Source: Granulicella tundricola MP5ACTX9
Lineage (GTDB): Bacteria > Acidobacteriota > Terriglobia > Terriglobales > Acidobacteriaceae
Reading direction: 5' to 3'
Length of the DNA stretch: 64,000 bases
Assembly (NCBI RefSeq): GCF_000178975.2
Contig: NC_015064.1
Coordinates: forward strand, 2,666,001 to 2,730,000
Part shown: in pieces, positions 53,297 through 62,183 of the stretch
Layout of the letters: the number at the start of each line of letters is the position of its first letter
Numbering within the stretch: the first letter of the stretch is position 1
Notes under the pieces: model-generated
What the model was told of the DNA's origin: nothing
The model's input: only the letters and a program-made list of their open reading frames with translations
Databases searched by the model: none
Translations under genes and position numbers: made by a program

Positions 53297-54192
53297 AGCC
53301 GATGCCTGAGACTGTCACGACCTCTGCCGCGAAGGCTGAGGCTACGGCGATCCATATCGCCGATGTGTCCGTCTCCTACGCGACGAAGAAGAAGACGCGC
53401 AAGACGATTCTGAATGGGGTGAACCTCGAGATCGCCGATGGTGAGTTCGTCGTGCTGCTGGGCGAGACGGGCTGCGGCAAGAGCACGCTGCTGCGGATGA
53501 TCCTGGGGCAGGAACTCCCGGCTGCGGGTGCGGTGTTTGTGCGCGGCAAGAAGGTAGAACGGGTGAGTGCGCAGTGCGGGTATGTGCCGCAGAAGTATTC
53601 CCTGTTTCCGGACCGGACGGTGATGGGCAATCTGATCATGGGGCCGGAGACTTCGAAGTTCCATATTTTGGGGCGGCTGAGGCCGGAGTTCAGGGCGTTT
53701 CGGCGAGAGGTCAAGGCTGAGGCTCTGCGTCAGTTGCAGCATATGGGGCTTCATGCGACGGACGCGGACAAGTATCCGCATCAGCTTTCAGGCGGCATGC
53801 AGCAGCGGGTGGCGATCGCGCAGGCGCTGATGATGAAGCCGAACGTGCTGCTGATGGATGAGGCGTTCAGTGCGCTGGACCCGGCGACCAGGACGAGTCT
53901 GCAACGGATTCTGAGGACGGTTTGGCTGGAGACGAAGCCGACGGTGGTGTTCGTGACGCACAACACGGCGGAGGCGCTGTTTCTGGCGACTCGCGTGATT
54001 GTGCTGGCGAAGCAGGGCGTCAACGGGCAGGACGGCGCTAAGGTTGCGCTGGATCTGAAGCTGCCTGAGACGGGCATGAGTTTGAAGCGGAACGGGCAAC
54101 AATTTCTGGATTTGGTAGAGCACATCGAAGACGCGTCTCGAGGATCGGCAGTGGCCGATGAGTCGACGCCCAGCCCTGAGGAAGTGCTATGA
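53281..54192 (+). CDS. ABC transporter ATP-binding protein of the same importer
   Basis: 303 aa from ATG 53281. Walker A GETGCGKST near residue 63, signature QLSGGMQQRVAIAQAL, Walker B LLMDEAFSALDP, switch VFVTHNTAEALF. This is the NrtD/SsuB/TauB class. A C-terminal extension of about 60 residues (from VALDLKLPETGM) follows the switch. Its TGA overlaps the next start as ATGA, so translation of the cytochrome-type gene is coupled to the importer. Confidence 0.92.
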   Translation: MVSVLEPMPETVTTSAAKAEATAIHIADVSVSYATKKKTRKTILNGVNLEIADGEFVVLLGETGCGKSTLLRMILGQELPAAGAVFVRGKKVERVSAQCGYVPQKYSLFPDRTVMGNLIMGPETSKFHILGRLRPEFRAFRREVKAEALRQLQHMGLHATDADKYPHQLSGGMQQRVAIAQALMMKPNVLLMDEAFSALDPATRTSLQRILRTVWLETKPTVVFVTHNTAEALFLATRVIVLAKQGVNGQDGAKVALDLKLPETGMSLKRNGQQFLDLVEHIEDASRGSAVADESTPSPEEVL

Positions 54193-57100
54193 AGAAGCTA
54201 TGGCTCGCTGGAACGTTTACCGCCCTGACCCTGAGCTTGACCGCTGGTGCGCAGCAGGCTGCGCCCGCCGACAAGATCCATGCCGCGGCGTTGAAGCCCG
54301 CGGGTGCGGGTGGCGATCAGCAGAAGTACTTTGAGGATAAGGTTCGTCCGGTGCTGGCGCAGAACTGCTACAAGTGCCACACGTCGGAGGCCATGGGTGG
54401 GCTGCGGCTGGACTCGCGCGAGAGAGTTCTGAAGGGTGGCGATACGGGGCCGGCTTTGATTCCGGGTGCGCCGGAGAAGAGCCTGCTGATCGAGGCCATC
54501 AACCAGACGGGCGATCTGAAGATGCCGCCGAAGGGCAAGAAGCTGACGGATGGCGAGATTGCTTCGCTGACCGAGTGGGTGAAGAACGGTGCGGCCTGGG
54601 ATGCAGCGGAATCGACCAAGCCGATTACCGCTACGCTTACGGCGGCTGCGGTGAAGGGTGGCGCGGGCGAGGAGTACTTCGAGAATAATGTGCGGCCGAT
54701 CCTGGCGCAGAAGTGCGGGACATGTCATGAGGATCGCTCGTCGGGCGGCCTAAGGATGATCTCGCGTGAGGCGCTGCTGAAGGGCGGGGACTCCGGGCCA
54801 GCGATTGTCCCGGGTGATCCCGACAAAAGCCTGTTGCTGACGGCGGTGCATCAGACGACCGAGTTGAAGATGCCGCCGAAGGGCACGAAGCTTTCCGACC
54901 AGGAGATTCAGTCGCTGACGGATTGGATCAAGATGGGCGCGCCTTGGCCTGCGAGCACGGTTGCGGTGCGTGAAGAAGGCAAGCAGATCACCGATGAGAT
55001 GCGGGCGTGGTGGTCGTTCCAGCCGCTGAAGGCTCCGGCGATTCCGGTGAACAAGAATGCGGGCTGGGCGAAGTCGGATATCGATCACCTGGTGCTGGCG
55101 AAGCTGGAAGCGAAGGGTATGTCCCCTGCTGCGGCGGCGGACAAGCGCACGTTGATCCGGCGCGCGACGCTGGACCTGACGGGGCTGCCGCCGACCGAGG
55201 AAGAGGTTACGGCGTTCGAGCAGGACAAGGACGCCAATGCGTATGAGAAGGTGGTCGATCGTCTGCTGGCTTCGCCGCGGTATGGCGAGCGCTGGGGACG
55301 GCACTGGCTGGATGTGGCGCGGTATGCGGATGATGATATTCGCGGTCTCGACCCGCGCGGACGTGGGTATATGCCGCTCGATGGCGCGTATGTGTATCGC
55401 GACTGGGTGGTGCGTGCGATCAACTCCGACCTGAGCTACGACAAGTTTGTGAAGATGCAGCTTGCGGGCGACCTGATGAGCAAGAAGCCGACGCCGGATG
55501 AGCTTGAGGCCACATCGTTTCTGGGCGCGGCTCCCTGGATCTGGGATCAGGCGGAACCGGCACAGGGCCGGGCGGATGAACGCAATGAGCGGATCGACGC
55601 TGTGACTCGTGGGTATCTTGGGCTGACGGTTGCGTGCGCTCGCTGCCATGACCATAAGTACGATCCCATTCTGGCGAAGGACTACTACGCGCTGGGCGGT
55701 GTGTTTGCTAGCTCGACCTACAAGGAATATTCGTTCGTCCCGGATGAAGAGGTGACGTACTGGCACGATAAGTTCAACAAGGCCGACAAGATGGATGAGG
55801 CCGTGCAGGCCTACAACAAGACCGAGTCCGAGCAGTTGGCGAAGGCGTTCGCTTCGGAGAGCTCGGCTTACATGGTGGCTGCGTGGCGAGTCTCCGGCAA
55901 GCCAAAGATGAAGGTGGAAGACGTCGCCGAGAAGGACAAGCTGGACCCTGAACAGCTTGACCGTTGGGTGAAGTTCCTGGGCAAGAAGCAGACCTTCTAC
56001 CCCTACCTGCATGACTGGCAGATGATGATCGCGCAGGGTGGGACGGAGGACCAGGCGAAGTATCTTGGCGATGCGTTCCAGGGCTTGATTCTCGATCTGG
56101 AGATGGAGCAGAAGCAGCTCGAAGAGGACAACAAGAAAATCGAGGCGAAGGCGGATGTGCCCACGCGGCGCAAAAAAGAGGCCAAGCCGAACGAGTTCGA
56201 CACGTATGACGAGTTCTGCCCGGGCTGCACGCTGGAGCTGAAGGTGATGACCCCGGAGCGCGCGAATCTTTACTCCGATCTCTTCGTCCGGGCGCTCTCT
56301 TCCGACAGCGAAGGACGCGGCGAGCCAGGCTTGTTTGCTTATCGCGGATGGGCGTTGCGGCGGCGGCTTGGACCGACCGAGCAGCAGTACCTGGCGGACC
56401 TGGAAGTCCAGGGCAAGAAGATGCATAAGGACATGCCGGAGCAGTATCCGTTTGTCCATGGCTTCACGGATCGTCCGAAGGCTGTGAACATCGCGTTGAA
56501 TCTGCGCGGAAATCCTCATGCGCTGGGACCGGAGATTCCACGGGCGTTCCCTGAGGTTCTGGGTGCGCCGGGGAAGAAGCCTTACACGGAAGGCAGTGGC
56601 CGGCTTGACCTTGCGAACGATATCGTGGCCAGTCCACTTGCCTCGCGCGTGTGGGTGAACCGGGTATGGAAGTGGCACTTCGGCACGGGCATCGTAAACT
56701 CGCCGGACAACCTGGGCAAGGTTGGCGATCCGCCGTCCGATCCTGAACTGCTGGACTATCTTGCGATCTCGTTCCAGAAGAACGGCATGTCTCTGAAGAA
56801 GCTGCAGAAAGAGATCATGATGTCGGCGACCTACCAGCAGAGCTCGAAGGAGAGCCCGCTGGCCAAGGAGACCGATCCGGATAACCGGCTCTACTCGCAC
56901 TTCTCCATGCAGCGTCTGGATGCCGAGCAGTTGCGTGATTCGATCCTGTTTGTCGCGGGCGATCTCGATACGAGCAAGCTGGGCGGACCCGCGAAGCCGC
57001 TGGGCACGGATAACACTCGCCGGACCTTGTATGCGAAGGTCAGCCGCTTCCGCATCGATCCGTTCCTGCAGGAGTTCGACTTCCCTAACCCGACGTTTAC

Positions 57101-57413
57101 GGCCGAGCAGCGCTTCTCCACCAACGTGCCGGTGCAACGGCTTTACTTCATGAACAATGCCTTTGTGTACTCGCAGGCCGGCAAGCTGGCGGCGCGGGTG
57201 TATGCGAAGGGCGACGATGCCGCACGCATCAAGGACACCTACCAGATCCTGTTCAATCGCGCCCCGACTGCGGAAGAGTTGCAGCTTGGCCTGACCTTCC
57301 TGAAGAACACGCCGGAGCGTCCGGGCTACCTGGTCAACCAGGAGCCGCTGACGGCCTGGAAGCAGTACGCGCGTGTGCTCTTCAGCTCCAACGAGTTCGA
57401 GTACCTCAACTAA
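54189..57413 (+). CDS. DUF1549/DUF1553 protein with two planctomycete-type cytochrome C domains
   Basis: 1,074 aa, secreted (LAGTFTALTLSLTAGAQ). Two PSCyt1 heme domains in tandem, each with F(D/N)(K/N)VRP(V/I)LAQ-x-C: NCYKCHTSEAMGG near residues 58-70 and KCGTCHEDRSSGG near 176-188, both with matching (G)LKMPPKG segments. A DUF1549 (PSCyt2) domain follows (about 295-520) with a third CxxCH in ACARCHDHKYDP, then a spacer and DUF1553 (PSD1, about 790-1055). Family members normally have one PSCyt1, so the first domain looks duplicated. They are periplasmic proteins of undefined substrate, nearly always paired with DUF1501. The start overlaps the importer ATPase stop. Confidence 0.9.
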   Translation: MKKLWLAGTFTALTLSLTAGAQQAAPADKIHAAALKPAGAGGDQQKYFEDKVRPVLAQNCYKCHTSEAMGGLRLDSRERVLKGGDTGPALIPGAPEKSLLIEAINQTGDLKMPPKGKKLTDGEIASLTEWVKNGAAWDAAESTKPITATLTAAAVKGGAGEEYFENNVRPILAQKCGTCHEDRSSGGLRMISREALLKGGDSGPAIVPGDPDKSLLLTAVHQTTELKMPPKGTKLSDQEIQSLTDWIKMGAPWPASTVAVREEGKQITDEMRAWWSFQPLKAPAIPVNKNAGWAKSDIDHLVLAKLEAKGMSPAAAADKRTLIRRATLDLTGLPPTEEEVTAFEQDKDANAYEKVVDRLLASPRYGERWGRHWLDVARYADDDIRGLDPRGRGYMPLDGAYVYRDWVVRAINSDLSYDKFVKMQLAGDLMSKKPTPDELEATSFLGAAPWIWDQAEPAQGRADERNERIDAVTRGYLGLTVACARCHDHKYDPILAKDYYALGGVFASSTYKEYSFVPDEEVTYWHDKFNKADKMDEAVQAYNKTESEQLAKAFASESSAYMVAAWRVSGKPKMKVEDVAEKDKLDPEQLDRWVKFLGKKQTFYPYLHDWQMMIAQGGTEDQAKYLGDAFQGLILDLEMEQKQLEEDNKKIEAKADVPTRRKKEAKPNEFDTYDEFCPGCTLELKVMTPERANLYSDLFVRALSSDSEGRGEPGLFAYRGWALRRRLGPTEQQYLADLEVQGKKMHKDMPEQYPFVHGFTDRPKAVNIALNLRGNPHALGPEIPRAFPEVLGAPGKKPYTEGSGRLDLANDIVASPLASRVWVNRVWKWHFGTGIVNSPDNLGKVGDPPSDPELLDYLAISFQKNGMSLKKLQKEIMMSATYQQSSKESPLAKETDPDNRLYSHFSMQRLDAEQLRDSILFVAGDLDTSKLGGPAKPLGTDNTRRTLYAKVSRFRIDPFLQEFDFPNPTFTAEQRFSTNVPVQRLYFMNNAFVYSQAGKLAARVYAKGDDAARIKDTYQILFNRAPTAEELQLGLTFLKNTPERPGYLVNQEPLTAWKQYARVLFSSNEFEYLN

Positions 57414-57447
57414 CGCAACAGACATGTGTTCCGAATGGAGACTATCC

Positions 57448-58884
57448 ATGCTTAAACCGAAACCAATCGATCGTCGTGACGCACTGAAGAGAATCGGCGG
57501 AGGCTTTGCCTTCATGAGCTTCGCCAGCATGCTGGGCGAGCAGATTGCGCAGGCTGAGACCGCTGCCCCTGTGAATCCGGGGCCGGATCAGTACATGCTG
57601 AAGGACCCGAAGTTCAAGCCCAAGGCCAAGCATGTCATCTTTCTGTTCATGAACGGTGGGCTTTCGCACATCGACAGCTTCGACCCCAAGCCGATGCTGA
57701 CGAAGTTCGATGGGCAGCCCATGCCGGGCGGAGACCTGGGCCACGAGCGCAAGACGGGCAAGCTGATGAAGTCGCCGTTTGAGTTCAAGAAGTATGGCAA
57801 GAGTGGCATCGAGGTCAGCGAGCTCTTCCCCAATGTGGGCGAGTGCATCGACGATATCTGCGTGGTGCGCTCGGTCTTCACGGAGATACCAAACCACGAG
57901 CCGGCGCTGATCATGATGAACACCGGCGCGAACGTTGCGGGACGGCCCTCCATGGGATCATGGCTGACCTATGGTTTGGGCACGATCAACAAGGATCTGC
58001 CGGGCTTCGTCGTCCTCTGCCCCCAGGTTCCAACCACCGTCGGGCCTCCGCTTTGGAGTTCCGCGTTTCTGCCGCCCATTCATCAAGCAACGTACGTCTC
58101 TTCGGACACCAAACAGAAGGACTTCGATCCGTACAAGCTGATTCCGGACATTCATAACGAACGCTTCGACATGAAGGCGCAGCGGCAGGAGCTTGATCTG
58201 ATCAAGAAGCTCGACGATATGAACATGGCGGAGAACCAGTCGACTCCGCAGCTTGAAGCGACGATCGGCTCCATGGAGACGGCGTACCGCATGCAGACGG
58301 AGGCGCCGGAGGTCTTCGATGTGCGCAAGGAGTCTGCCGCGACGATCAAGATGTACGGCGAAGGCAGCACGGCACGCGGATGTTTGACTGCGGCGCGGCT
58401 GATTGAGAAAGGTGTGCGCGTGGTGCAGGTTTACTACTCGCAGGGCGACCCGTGGGATCACCATGCCGATATCCTCATGCATCGCAAGAACGCCAAGGAC
58501 TCCGATCAACCGTTTGCAGCGCTGGTGAAGGATCTCAAGGCGCGTGGACTGTTCGACGAGACGATCATCGTGTGTGGCTCAGAGTTCGGCAGAACGCCGG
58601 TCGTGGAACTGGGCGGCGCGGGCACGCACAACGGTCGCGACCACAATCCGCACGGCTTCACCATGTGGCTTGCCGGGGGCGGCATCAAGGGCGGCATGAC
58701 CTATGGCGCGACCGATGACTTCGGCTGGAAGGTTGTGGACAAGCCTGTTCACGTACACGATATCCATGCGACGATTCTGTATCTCATGGGCATCGAGCAC
58801 ACTAAGCTGACGTACCGCAGCAGCGGCCGCGACTACCGTCTGACGGACGTTTCCGGCAAGGTCATCCACGACATCATCGCTTAG
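57448..58884 (+). CDS. Tat-exported DUF1501 protein
   Basis: 478 aa from ATG 57448 (GGAG seven bases upstream). N-terminus DRRDALKRIGGGFAFMSFAS is a twin-arginine signal. DUF1501 (alkaline-phosphatase/sulfatase-like fold) features: VIFLFMNGGLSHIDSFDPKP, FKKYGKSGIEVSELFP, VRSVFTEIPNHEPA, SWLTYGLG, IIVCGSEFGRTPVVE and GRDHNPHGFTMWLAGGGIKG, which carry the likely metal ligands. The family is universally linked to DUF1549/DUF1553 genes, as here (34-base gap). It probably works with that protein in the periplasm; the reaction is not known. Confidence 0.92.
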   Translation: MLKPKPIDRRDALKRIGGGFAFMSFASMLGEQIAQAETAAPVNPGPDQYMLKDPKFKPKAKHVIFLFMNGGLSHIDSFDPKPMLTKFDGQPMPGGDLGHERKTGKLMKSPFEFKKYGKSGIEVSELFPNVGECIDDICVVRSVFTEIPNHEPALIMMNTGANVAGRPSMGSWLTYGLGTINKDLPGFVVLCPQVPTTVGPPLWSSAFLPPIHQATYVSSDTKQKDFDPYKLIPDIHNERFDMKAQRQELDLIKKLDDMNMAENQSTPQLEATIGSMETAYRMQTEAPEVFDVRKESAATIKMYGEGSTARGCLTAARLIEKGVRVVQVYYSQGDPWDHHADILMHRKNAKDSDQPFAALVKDLKARGLFDETIIVCGSEFGRTPVVELGGAGTHNGRDHNPHGFTMWLAGGGIKGGMTYGATDDFGWKVVDKPVHVHDIHATILYLMGIEHTKLTYRSSGRDYRLTDVSGKVIHDIIA

Positions 58885-58899
58885 AACAGAGGTTATTGC

Positions 58900-59379
58900 T
58901 TGCAGCAGACTGTAGCAGTTCGGGTCGTCTTATCGTTGCTGGCGCTTGGGCTTTCGGGCTGCAAGGCGACTCAGCCCAGCAAGCCGGAGACGGCAGTGGC
59001 AACCTGGGTCAAGCTGCACGTCACGGTCGGCGGAAAGAAGGATGTGAACCCGGTCCATGCGGATGCGGCAGCCATTGCGGACGGCAAGCAGTTGTTCGGC
59101 TCATACTGCATGGTCTGCCACGGACTGGATGGACAGAACACCGGCGTGCCGTTTGCCGCGACCATTTCACCGCCTGTTCCTTCGCTGGCAAGTGCACAGG
59201 TTCAGGCGTATTCGGACGGGCAGTTGAAGTGGATCATCAAGAACGGGCTGTACCCGTCCGGGATGCCACCGTCCACAGGAGATTTTTCCGACGACGACAT
59301 GTGGCGGATGGTCGTCTACATCCGTCATCTGCCGCCGAAGGGCAGTCTGGGAGAACCGGCTGTCTATGGCGGGAAATAG
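58900..59379 (+). CDS. Cytochrome c lipoprotein
   Basis: 159 aa from TTG 58900 (AGAGGT upstream). Lipoprotein signal with LGLSGC (Cys21), then a single-heme class I cytochrome c domain: GKQLFGSYCMVCHGLDGQNT (heme CMVCH), VPSLASAQVQAYSDGQLKWI, and the Met ligand in YPSGMPP. DDDMWRMVVYIRHLP is the usual C-terminal helix. Fifteen bases after the DUF1501 gene, it is likely the electron carrier for the triple-heme protein of the same array. Confidence 0.9.
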   Translation: MQQTVAVRVVLSLLALGLSGCKATQPSKPETAVATWVKLHVTVGGKKDVNPVHADAAAIADGKQLFGSYCMVCHGLDGQNTGVPFAATISPPVPSLASAQVQAYSDGQLKWIIKNGLYPSGMPPSTGDFSDDDMWRMVVYIRHLPPKGSLGEPAVYGGK

Positions 59380-59767
59380 TTCAGAAATTCTTTGGGAGGA
59401 GCCGTCAGAAGCACTCGCTGATGCACGGTAGCGCAGCAGACCGTCGCAACCAATTTATTTTGTTCTACTTAGCATGAAATGATCAGGATTCGTCGAGCCC
59501 GAAAGAGTCTCTCTCTTTCGGCTGTCTCCGAGTTCTCGTACCGCTACGCGCCCCAAAATTGACACAAAATGCACCGGTTACGGTCGACAGGCGTCAAAGC
59601 AGAGGGCTATAGTCTGTTTTGCCTTCTGAAGCCAGGCCATCGGCTCTAACGTGTGCGGTCTTCCCCGTTTGGAGCTGGTCTGGTGGATTTATTCACGTAC
59701 CTGTCACCGTGACCCTGCTACACCGTAGATCCTGCAGCTCGTGTCGCACTTATTTTGGAGCTTCAAA
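59380..59767. other. Intergenic region after the cytochrome array
   Basis: 388 bp without a gene. A 9-bp hairpin CCGAAAGAG-TCTCT-CTCTTTCGG (59499-59521) may end the six-gene array, though without a U-tract. A TTGACA at 59559 and TATAGT at 59609 are promoter-like words but not properly spaced with each other. Confidence 0.55.
59499..59521 (+). terminator. Hairpin, possible terminator of the importer-cytochrome array
   Basis: Perfect 9-bp stem CCGAAAGAG/CTCTTTCGG, loop TCTCT; 120 bases after the last stop, no following T-run. Confidence 0.45.
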
Positions 59768-60106
59768 ATGCGTACCATGAAATCTGTTGTACTCCCCGCA
59801 GCAGCTGCCCTTTGCCTTCTTGTACCTTCCTTCAGCGCGTTCGCGCAGGCAGCACCCGCACCCACCGCCCAGACCGCCAAAAAGGGTAAGACCGTGAAGT
59901 TCACCCTTCAGAATACGACCAAGGCACCGATCGCTTTGAAGAGCGGCGACGATCAGATCTCGCTCGCCGCCGGTGAGTCGCGTGCGGTCAAGATCCCCGC
60001 CGGCACCCGCATCACCACCGTTGCCGACTCGTCCACCGGACCTTCCGGCACGGTCGTCACCGAGGTCACCGAAGACATGGGCGGCGCAACCGTCAACCTT
60101 CGGTAA
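59768..60106 (+). CDS. Small secreted hypothetical protein
   Basis: 112 aa from ATG 59768 (GGAG nine bases upstream). Signal peptide (SVVLPAAAALCLLVPSFSAF, cleavage after AFAQA). The mature ~80 residues look like a single small beta-sandwich: KTVKFTLQNTTKAPIALKSG, ISLAAGESRAVKIPAGTRIT and GTVVTEVTEDMGGATVNLR. No cysteines and no recognised family. It has its own long leader and is convergent with the BtuB-like receptor, five bases apart, so it is probably a single-gene unit. Confidence 0.75.
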   Translation: MRTMKSVVLPAAAALCLLVPSFSAFAQAAPAPTAQTAKKGKTVKFTLQNTTKAPIALKSGDDQISLAAGESRAVKIPAGTRITTVADSSTGPSGTVVTEVTEDMGGATVNLR

Positions 60107-60111
60107 CTCAG

Positions 60112-61956
60112 TTAGTTGCGAGTCCAGGAGTACGCAAGGCCGCCCATCACGGTGCGGCCTTGCATCCGGACTCCCACGATCTCTTCATACCCCGTACCGC
60201 TCAGATTCATCAGCCGAAGATAAGGCTTGATCCGCCCGCTGCTGCGAGCGATGGAAAGATCCCACAACGGGTAGGCAGTGTGCCCCGTTCTCTGAATCAC
60301 CCCAAGCTCAGTTTGCGCAATCCACTGCTTCCAAAACGATGCGGTGTAGAGCAGGTTCGCATCCTGTGCGGCGTAGTTATAGGCGTACTCGCTGATGAGC
60401 CCCGGCGGTGGCGGCGCGGCTTGTACCGCGGTGTAGCGAAGCTGCAAAGTCTGGGTGGCAGGAAGCCGGATGTGTAAGCTGCTTTCCGCGCCGGTGAGGT
60501 TCAGGTCATTGATATTCGTCGCCTGCCAGGGCGCGGCCAGCGTGTACTTTGAGTAGTCGATGCTGTTCTTCTGCTGCAGACGAAAGCCCGTGGCGCTGAA
60601 GGTATAGCGTCCGCCCGGCGTCCAGTCCAGACCACCTTCATAGCTCCAGGACGTCTCCGGTTTCAGCGCGGGATTCCCAATGCTGGCGGGGTCAGAGTAG
60701 TAGAGATCGGTGTAGGTGGGCAGGCGAAATCCGTGTCCGGCTGAGGCGCGCAGGCGCAACGTCTTCGTCAAGCTGAACCCTGCTGCGAGGCTCGGCGAGA
60801 AGACGGACCTTCCGCCGCTGAGACCTTCTTCCCTCGCACCCGCAATGGCAGTGAAGCGCCCCTGCGGATGGTAGGCAACGCTGACATATCCAGCCTCTTC
60901 ATTGCGTGCGTGAAGACCGAGGTTCGAGCTGTGGATGCTATCGCCGTCTGCCTCCAAACCGTAAGAGATGCTGAGATCATGGCGCACATCATCGGTGCGG
61001 CGAAGTGCGCCCTCCCATGCTCCGTCCAGGTGATTATTGCGGTAGTACTGCGGGTTGTCGTTGAGTAGGACGAAGAGATCCGAGTGCCGGCGATAGGCGA
61101 ACTGCCCGATCGTTCGTGCGCCAAGCTGCTGCTGGATTGAGGCGAACCAGCCCTTGGCGCGCTCCCACGAATCGTACGCGCCGTAGAACTGGTTTGCTCC
61201 GTAGGGACGGTCGCTGGCGGCAAACAGGAGATCCGTGGTCCACGCATCTTTTGGCGCTGACTGGCTCGATGGATGCGGGCGCAGGTCAAACCAGGTCTCC
61301 GACGAGAGCGCGTTGGAGTGATAGCCGCGATCGACCATGAAGCCGTCGGACGTATCGCGACTCCCCGCAAGCTCTCCGGCAAAGCGTGAGGCTGCATATG
61401 TGGCCTGCAGGTGTTGCTCTTCGGAACCGTAGTTGCCGAAGCCGGCCTTGGCTGTGACAGAAGTTCGCGACGGACGTGCGGTGATGAGATTGATCGCGCC
61501 GCCGATGGCATCGGAGCCGAAGAACGTGGAACCCGAACCGTGCAGCACATCGACGCGGGAGATCGCTTCAAGCGGGATGGGGATATCGAGATTGAGGTGG
61601 CCGGTCTCCGGGTCATTGATGCGGAAGCCGTTCAGCAGCACCAGCGACTGTTCAAAGGTGGTGCCGCGGATGGAGAGATCGGCCTGAACGCCGTTGCCCG
61701 CGCGAGACTGCAGGTTGACCGACGCATCCATGCGGAGATAGTCCGTGACGTTGTCGTTGAGCAGCGCAGTGGCTTCGGGATCAAGGACAACGAACGAACG
61801 ATCCGAGCCGGAGAGCAGCATGGGCTGGATGGCAGAGGTAACGTTGACCGCGGCCTCCGTGGATGGCAGCGCGGTCTGCTGAGGGTTCGTTGAAACCGGT
61901 GACTGGGCGAAGGCGTGGGTGGCACAGACGGACAGCAACAGAAGTGGCTTACGCAT
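60112..61956 (-). CDS. TonB-dependent receptor (BtuB/vitamin-B12-receptor-like)
   Basis: 614 aa from ATG 61956. Signal peptide (LLLLSVCATHAFAQ), plug domain (about 45-165) with LRMDASVNLQSRAGNGVQAD, LSIRGTTFEQSLVLLNGFRI, ISRVDVLHGSGSTFFGSDA and IGGAINLITA, then a 22-strand-sized barrel ending MGGLAYSWTRN. The size and plug motifs are those of BtuB-like receptors, much smaller than the Oar-like receptors elsewhere in the window, and there is no carboxypeptidase-like domain. I see no cobalamin riboswitch upstream and no btu genes beside it, so cobalamin as ligand is uncertain. Confidence 0.88.
   Translation of the reverse strand: MRKPLLLLSVCATHAFAQSPVSTNPQQTALPSTEAAVNVTSAIQPMLLSGSDRSFVVLDPEATALLNDNVTDYLRMDASVNLQSRAGNGVQADLSIRGTTFEQSLVLLNGFRINDPETGHLNLDIPIPLEAISRVDVLHGSGSTFFGSDAIGGAINLITARPSRTSVTAKAGFGNYGSEEQHLQATYAASRFAGELAGSRDTSDGFMVDRGYHSNALSSETWFDLRPHPSSQSAPKDAWTTDLLFAASDRPYGANQFYGAYDSWERAKGWFASIQQQLGARTIGQFAYRRHSDLFVLLNDNPQYYRNNHLDGAWEGALRRTDDVRHDLSISYGLEADGDSIHSSNLGLHARNEEAGYVSVAYHPQGRFTAIAGAREEGLSGGRSVFSPSLAAGFSLTKTLRLRASAGHGFRLPTYTDLYYSDPASIGNPALKPETSWSYEGGLDWTPGGRYTFSATGFRLQQKNSIDYSKYTLAAPWQATNINDLNLTGAESSLHIRLPATQTLQLRYTAVQAAPPPPGLISEYAYNYAAQDANLLYTASFWKQWIAQTELGVIQRTGHTAYPLWDLSIARSSGRIKPYLRLMNLSGTGYEEIVGVRMQGRTVMGGLAYSWTRN
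60135..60164 (+). terminator. Hairpin at the convergent gene ends
   Basis: 10-bp stem GCAAGGCCGC/GCGGCCTTGC with a 10-base loop, inside the 3' end of the receptor gene and 29 bases past the small secreted protein gene; similar in sequence to the glgX terminator stem. Confidence 0.55.
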
Positions 61957-62183
61957 TTCTCTTTCATCGTGCAGGTGCAAAGTTGATGAGCCGTGCGGAT
62001 CAAGTAATCGCTCTTAGGCAGTATGCCTTAGAGCCAGTCGTCTATCGAGGCGATAGAACTAAGCCATGTTGCTGGCACAACTTGAGAAAGCTGCCTATGC
62101 TCACGTTAGTTCACCGACATGAGTACCAAACAAACATGACGTGCGGCAACGCATGCGCGCGGACTTACGTCTTGAGGGATGCG

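Noticed and set aside
54750-57530. A 926-codon minus-strand open frame
   Set aside because: It is the exact antisense of the well-conserved DUF1549/DUF1553 gene; its translation is Arg/Leu/His-rich with no domain, and it results from high-GC codon bias.
61957-62183. Cobalamin riboswitch upstream of the BtuB-like receptor
   Set aside because: I looked for the conserved B12-box-like core and stem arrangement and saw none; the region is short and overlaps the 5' flank of the MBL-fold gene.
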